NCBI RefSeq assembly: GCF_000204645.1
Contig: NC_015422.1
Coordinates: forward strand, 3,365,001 to 3,429,000
Reading direction: 5' to 3'
Source: Alicycliphilus denitrificans K601
Lineage (GTDB): Bacteria > Pseudomonadota > Gammaproteobacteria > Burkholderiales > Burkholderiaceae_C
Length of the DNA stretch: 64,000 nucleotides
Part shown: in pieces, positions 61,417-64,000 of the stretch
Layout: the number at the start of each line of letters is the position of its first letter
Numbering within the stretch: the first letter of the stretch is position 1
Translations under genes and position numbers: made by a program
Notes under the pieces: model-generated
What the model was told of the DNA's origin: nothing
Seen by the model: only the letters and a program-made list of their open reading frames with translations
The model's database searches: none

Positions 61417-62574
61417 ATGACGACACCCTCAACCCGACAGGCCGATCCGGTCAGCCCAGGGCGGATCCCTGGCATGGATCGACCGCGCCCCCACGCCTGG
61501 GCGGGCAAGTCGCCCCAGGAAATCCTTGACCGCCTGCGCCCCGGCCATGCCGATCCGCTGCGCGTGCTGGACACCCTGATCGAACTGTTCAACACGCGGC
61601 ACACGGCACGCGAGAAGACCGTCTCGCACAAGACCCGTGCAGAACGGGCGCGCTTTCTGCGGCGCTTCTTCCTCGATCTCCAGCGCAAGGCGGGCTTTCA
61701 CACCATGCCCGACCCACGCAACCTGGGACAGAAGCACCTGCACGCGATGGTGCAGGTCTGGCAACGCGAGCGGCTGGCGCCGGCCACGATCCAGACCTAT
61801 CTGAGCTTTCTGCGGGGGCTGGCATCATGGCTGGGAAAGCCGGGCTTGGTGCGGCCACCGGCTCGCTATGGCCTGAGCCTGGAGGAATACGAGCGCCACG
61901 AACACGCGCTGCGCGACAAGAGCTGGGGCGCGCATGGTGTCGATGTGGAAACAGTCTTCGCCCAGGTCGCGCAGTTCGATGCGCGGATCGCGGCGTCGAT
62001 ACGGTTGATGGACGCGCTGGCGCTGCGGCGCAAGGAGTCGGTGATGTTCCGGCCCTTTGAGCACGTCATGCCATTCGAGCAGACCGGCCTGCCCCTCGAA
62101 AGCCGCAAGGCGGATGAGTATGTATGGATCAAGGGCAAGGGCGGGCGCGTGCGCTGGGTGCCGCTGGAGACAGACGGTCAGCGCTCGGCGGTGGCGCTGG
62201 CGCGTTCACTGGCCACAAGCCGTGATGCGCACATGGGCGATCCAGCCCTGAAACTCAAGCGCAATCTGCGCCGGCTCGACTACGCCCTGGAGAAGTTCGG
62301 CATCACCAAGCGGCAGGCGGGTGTCACAGCCCACGGCCTGCGGCATGGCAATCTGAACAATCTGTATGAATCGCTTTCAGGTGCGCCATCGCCCGTGCGC
62401 GGCGGCAGCGGTGTGGACGCGAATGCGGATCGGGCTGCGCGACTGGCCGTATCAGAGAGAGCTGGCCATGCCAGGCAAAGGGCCGCTGGAGCCTATTTGG
62501 GCCCGGCATCGCCGAGGCAAAGCGCAGGCCGTCGGCAATCCGCCGATGGGCCGGAGGCTAACCCGCCCGCCTGA
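61417..62574 (+). CDS. Tyrosine recombinase-like integrase, Integrase_1 type
   Basis: 385 residues. SAM-like N-terminal helices (VSHKTRAERARFLRRFFLDL), then the catalytic region: MDALALRRKESVMFRPF (Arg), IKGKGGRVRWVPL (Lys turn), VTAHGLRHGNLNNLYESLSG (His-x-x-Arg) and AGHARQRAAGAYLG (second His and the Tyr). This large group is common on integrative conjugative elements and often separate from the excision integrase. Its role is not known. It converges on the H-NS-like gene. Confidence 0.85.
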   Translation: MTTPSTRQADPVSPGRIPGMDRPRPHAWAGKSPQEILDRLRPGHADPLRVLDTLIELFNTRHTAREKTVSHKTRAERARFLRRFFLDLQRKAGFHTMPDPRNLGQKHLHAMVQVWQRERLAPATIQTYLSFLRGLASWLGKPGLVRPPARYGLSLEEYERHEHALRDKSWGAHGVDVETVFAQVAQFDARIAASIRLMDALALRRKESVMFRPFEHVMPFEQTGLPLESRKADEYVWIKGKGGRVRWVPLETDGQRSAVALARSLATSRDAHMGDPALKLKRNLRRLDYALEKFGITKRQAGVTAHGLRHGNLNNLYESLSGAPSPVRGGSGVDANADRAARLAVSERAGHARQRAAGAYLGPASPRQSAGRRQSADGPEANPPA

Positions 62575-62578
62575 CGCT

Positions 62579-62932
62579 TCAGGTGACGCGCAGGTCGGCT
62601 TCGGTCTTGCCGCTGGCCAGGGCCTCGGTGAACCACTTGGGCTTGGGGCCGTAGCCCGACCATGTGTGGCCCGCGTCGTCCTTGTACTTGATGCGGCCTA
62701 CGGCGCGCTGGGTCTTCGAGTCCTTGGCCTTCGCCACGTCGGTCCGGGCCGTGCGCTTGGCGGCATCCAGTCCCAGGTCGACGGCGGTGATGCCATAGTA
62801 GGCAATGGCTTCCTTCATGCGGCCCACTACGCCTGCCTTCTCGTCTTCGCGGAGTTGATCCCGCTCCTTCTGCAATCTGGCGATCTCGGCGTCGAGTTCC
62901 TGGGTCGTGCGGTGGGGAGATTTGCGAGCCAT
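62579..62932 (-). CDS. H-NS-like nucleoid protein
   Basis: 117 residues. Coiled-coil N-terminus (LDAEIARLQKERDQLREDEK) for dimer formation, and the C-terminal DNA-binding domain KDDAGHTWSGYGPKPKWFTE with the TWSG-x-G-x-x-P core of H-NS/Hha-type silencers. An element-borne copy could silence the element's own or foreign AT-rich genes. Confidence 0.9.
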   Translation of the reverse strand: MARKSPHRTTQELDAEIARLQKERDQLREDEKAGVVGRMKEAIAYYGITAVDLGLDAAKRTARTDVAKAKDSKTQRAVGRIKYKDDAGHTWSGYGPKPKWFTEALASGKTEADLRVT

Positions 62933-63028
62933 GGCAGCCTTTGTGATTGGAGTTCGTTGGGGTGCGTGATCGTGCGAGGCGAGTCAAACACCCTGACCAC
63001 GAGCCAAGTCTATAGCAGGCCCTCGGAA

Positions 63029-63247
63029 TCAAGTCGCGGGCGACACGTCGAACGCCTCGTCCGGGTAGATCGCAGGGCCGCGTGGATCAACGGGGTCTTG
63101 CTGCGTTTCTTCTGCCTCGTCCTCGGACAACCCATATCGAGACAGCGCGGCGCACCGCGCCAGCGTCTCGGAAGACTCGGCCACCTGCCCGAGATGGACG
63201 GCATGCCCATTGCGCACCACGCGCACATTCCATCGCTTCATGGTCAT
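63029..63247 (-). CDS. Small protein downstream of PRTRC ThiF
   Basis: 72 residues. The ATG at 63247 overlaps the ThiF-gene stop by four bases. KRWNVRVVRNGHAVHLGQVA near the N-terminus and an acidic, Pro-rich C-terminus. No family recognised. Its tight coupling to the ThiF gene suggests that it works in the same system. Confidence 0.6.
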   Translation of the reverse strand: MTMKRWNVRVVRNGHAVHLGQVAESSETLARCAALSRYGLSEDEAEETQQDPVDPRGPAIYPDEAFDVSPAT

Positions 63248-64000
63248 GCCGCGCACTCCTCGGCGACGGATTCCAGTTCCGGCTCCTGGCGCTCGGCATC
63301 CTCGTGGCTGAAACCGAAGCGCGCCCAGGTGCGTCGATCAACCTCGATGGGGCCGCTGCGTTTGGATTCCAGATTGATGACGACACCGTGCGCGGACAGC
63401 CGCCCTTTGGAGAACAACTCATAGAGCAGTTGCGCGGCGTAGCGCACCGCCACGTCGTTGACGAACAGCCCCTGGGAGGCTAGCGACATGCGGACCGAGC
63501 AGGATGGCTGGTTGTCTTCCGGCGCTGCCGCGTCGAGCAGTTCGGGGAAAAGCTCCGTCACGCAGGGCAGGCGCGGGCCTTGCCCCTGCCGCGATGCCGC
63601 GCTGCTCTGTGGTTCGCCCAAGACCACCTGCGCGGTGGACTCGGTGTTGCCCAGGTCGAGCCAGTAGCCGTAGTGGTGGGCGTCACGCCAAGCGAGTTGG
63701 TGCAGCGTCTGCCGCGCCGAGCGGCTGTCCACGCAACTGACCAGCAGATCGGCGCTGGCCGCGTACCGTTGACCGAGTACGAATTCTTCGTAACGCATGG
63801 GATGGGCCTCCCAATCCAGCCCATAGAACTGGTTCAGGCGATGGATGGTCACCAGCGCCTTGTGCCTGCCGATGTCGGCGGCGCTGTAGAGTTGCCGCCC
63901 CACATTGGCCTCGCTGACGCGATCCGCGTCGAATGCCTTGACGTGCAGGCCCAGCGGATGACCCAGGGCGCGCATCGCAATGTCCAGCCGGGCAAGGCAG
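63244..64000 (-). CDS. PRTRC system ThiF family protein, N-terminus beyond window
   Basis: 252 residues visible, continuing past the right edge (CLARLDIAMRALGHPLGLHV is in frame across the last bases). HVKAFDADRVSEANVGRQLY with the conserved Asp and Arg, and LLVSCVDSRSARQTL, are ThiF/E1-like Rossmann motifs. The Cys pairs of some ThiF proteins are not evident. PRTRC (ParB-related, ThiF-related cassette) is a known plasmid gene set of uncertain function; the other members should lie to the right. Confidence 0.85.
   Translation of the reverse strand, partial: CLARLDIAMRALGHPLGLHVKAFDADRVSEANVGRQLYSAADIGRHKALVTIHRLNQFYGLDWEAHPMRYEEFVLGQRYAASADLLVSCVDSRSARQTLHQLAWRDAHHYGYWLDLGNTESTAQVVLGEPQSSAASRQGQGPRLPCVTELFPELLDAAAPEDNQPSCSVRMSLASQGLFVNDVAVRYAAQLLYELFSKGRLSAHGVVINLESKRSGPIEVDRRTWARFGFSHEDAERQEPELESVAEECAA

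Larger units (their letters stand above)
56115..64000. mobile_element. Left part of a PRTRC-carrying integrative element
   Basis: It begins at the tRNA-Asp fragment and contains a P4-type integrase, a ParM-like/StbB-like pair, two small nuclease-related genes, a second recombinase, an H-NS-like protein and a PRTRC ThiF gene, all plasmid- or element-associated. The right end is not in the window. Confidence 0.7.

Overview
GC-rich betaproteobacterial chromosome, most likely from the family Comamonadaceae (Acidovorax/Alicycliphilus/Delftia relatives). The grounds are the codon bias, the gene content (phasin, MrpA-B fusion, LIV-type importer set among beta-oxidation genes, PCMT-like/rhodanese/TolC cluster) and a dispersed palindromic repeat that I associate with this family. 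No rRNA, CRISPR array or antibiotic-resistance gene was seen.

Layout. 1-8.2 kb: 5' end of chrA, a beta-helix repeat protein, a nested inverted-repeat element, a ZnuD-like TonB receptor with a His-rich loop, msrA, a TetR regulator with a recognisable promoter/operator, a methyltransferase-like gene, a rhodanese, tolC and the remnant of a type I secretion ABC gene. 8.29-13.22 kb: an AT-rich integrated mobilizable element in the 3' end of tRNA-His (tyrosine integrase, MobV relaxase, small unknown genes, hairpin-rich non-coding DNA, a candidate small RNA). 13.2-30.3 kb: DMT permease, flavodoxin-like protein, acyl-CoA dehydrogenase, an amino-acid ABC importer lacking its ATPase, thiolase, FadB-like enzyme, a LIV-type importer and an acyl-CoA ligase; the last part looks like an acid uptake, activation and beta-oxidation set. 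30.4-36.0 kb: tightly coupled selO-msrB-yciB-bolA-ppiC, then lapA-lapB-comEA. 36.1-45.5 kb: mrpA(B)CDEFG sodium/proton antiporter, an M14 peptidase, crcB and a LOG-family gene. 45.5-55.7 kb: MFS, rmuC, hydroxyacid dehydrogenase, NhaD-like antiporter, pncB, thioesterase, phasin with PhaR-like boxes, an iron-binding protein and an SDR dehydrogenase. 55.8-56.1 kb: tRNA-Ala, -Glu and -Asp array.

56.1-64.0 kb is the left part of a second, larger integrative element: a P4-type integrase beside a 14-bp copy of the tRNA-Asp 3' end, a leftward operon (ParM-like PRTRC protein D, StbB/ParR-like partner, a CFI-box membrane protein, a membrane PD-(D/E)XK protein), a 1.1-kb non-coding stretch, a second recombinase, an H-NS-like protein and the PRTRC ThiF-family gene running off the right edge. 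The most unusual observation is that the two small genes after the segregation pair carry complementary parts of a Cas4/RecB-type Fe-S nuclease, apparently split across two overlapping reading frames.
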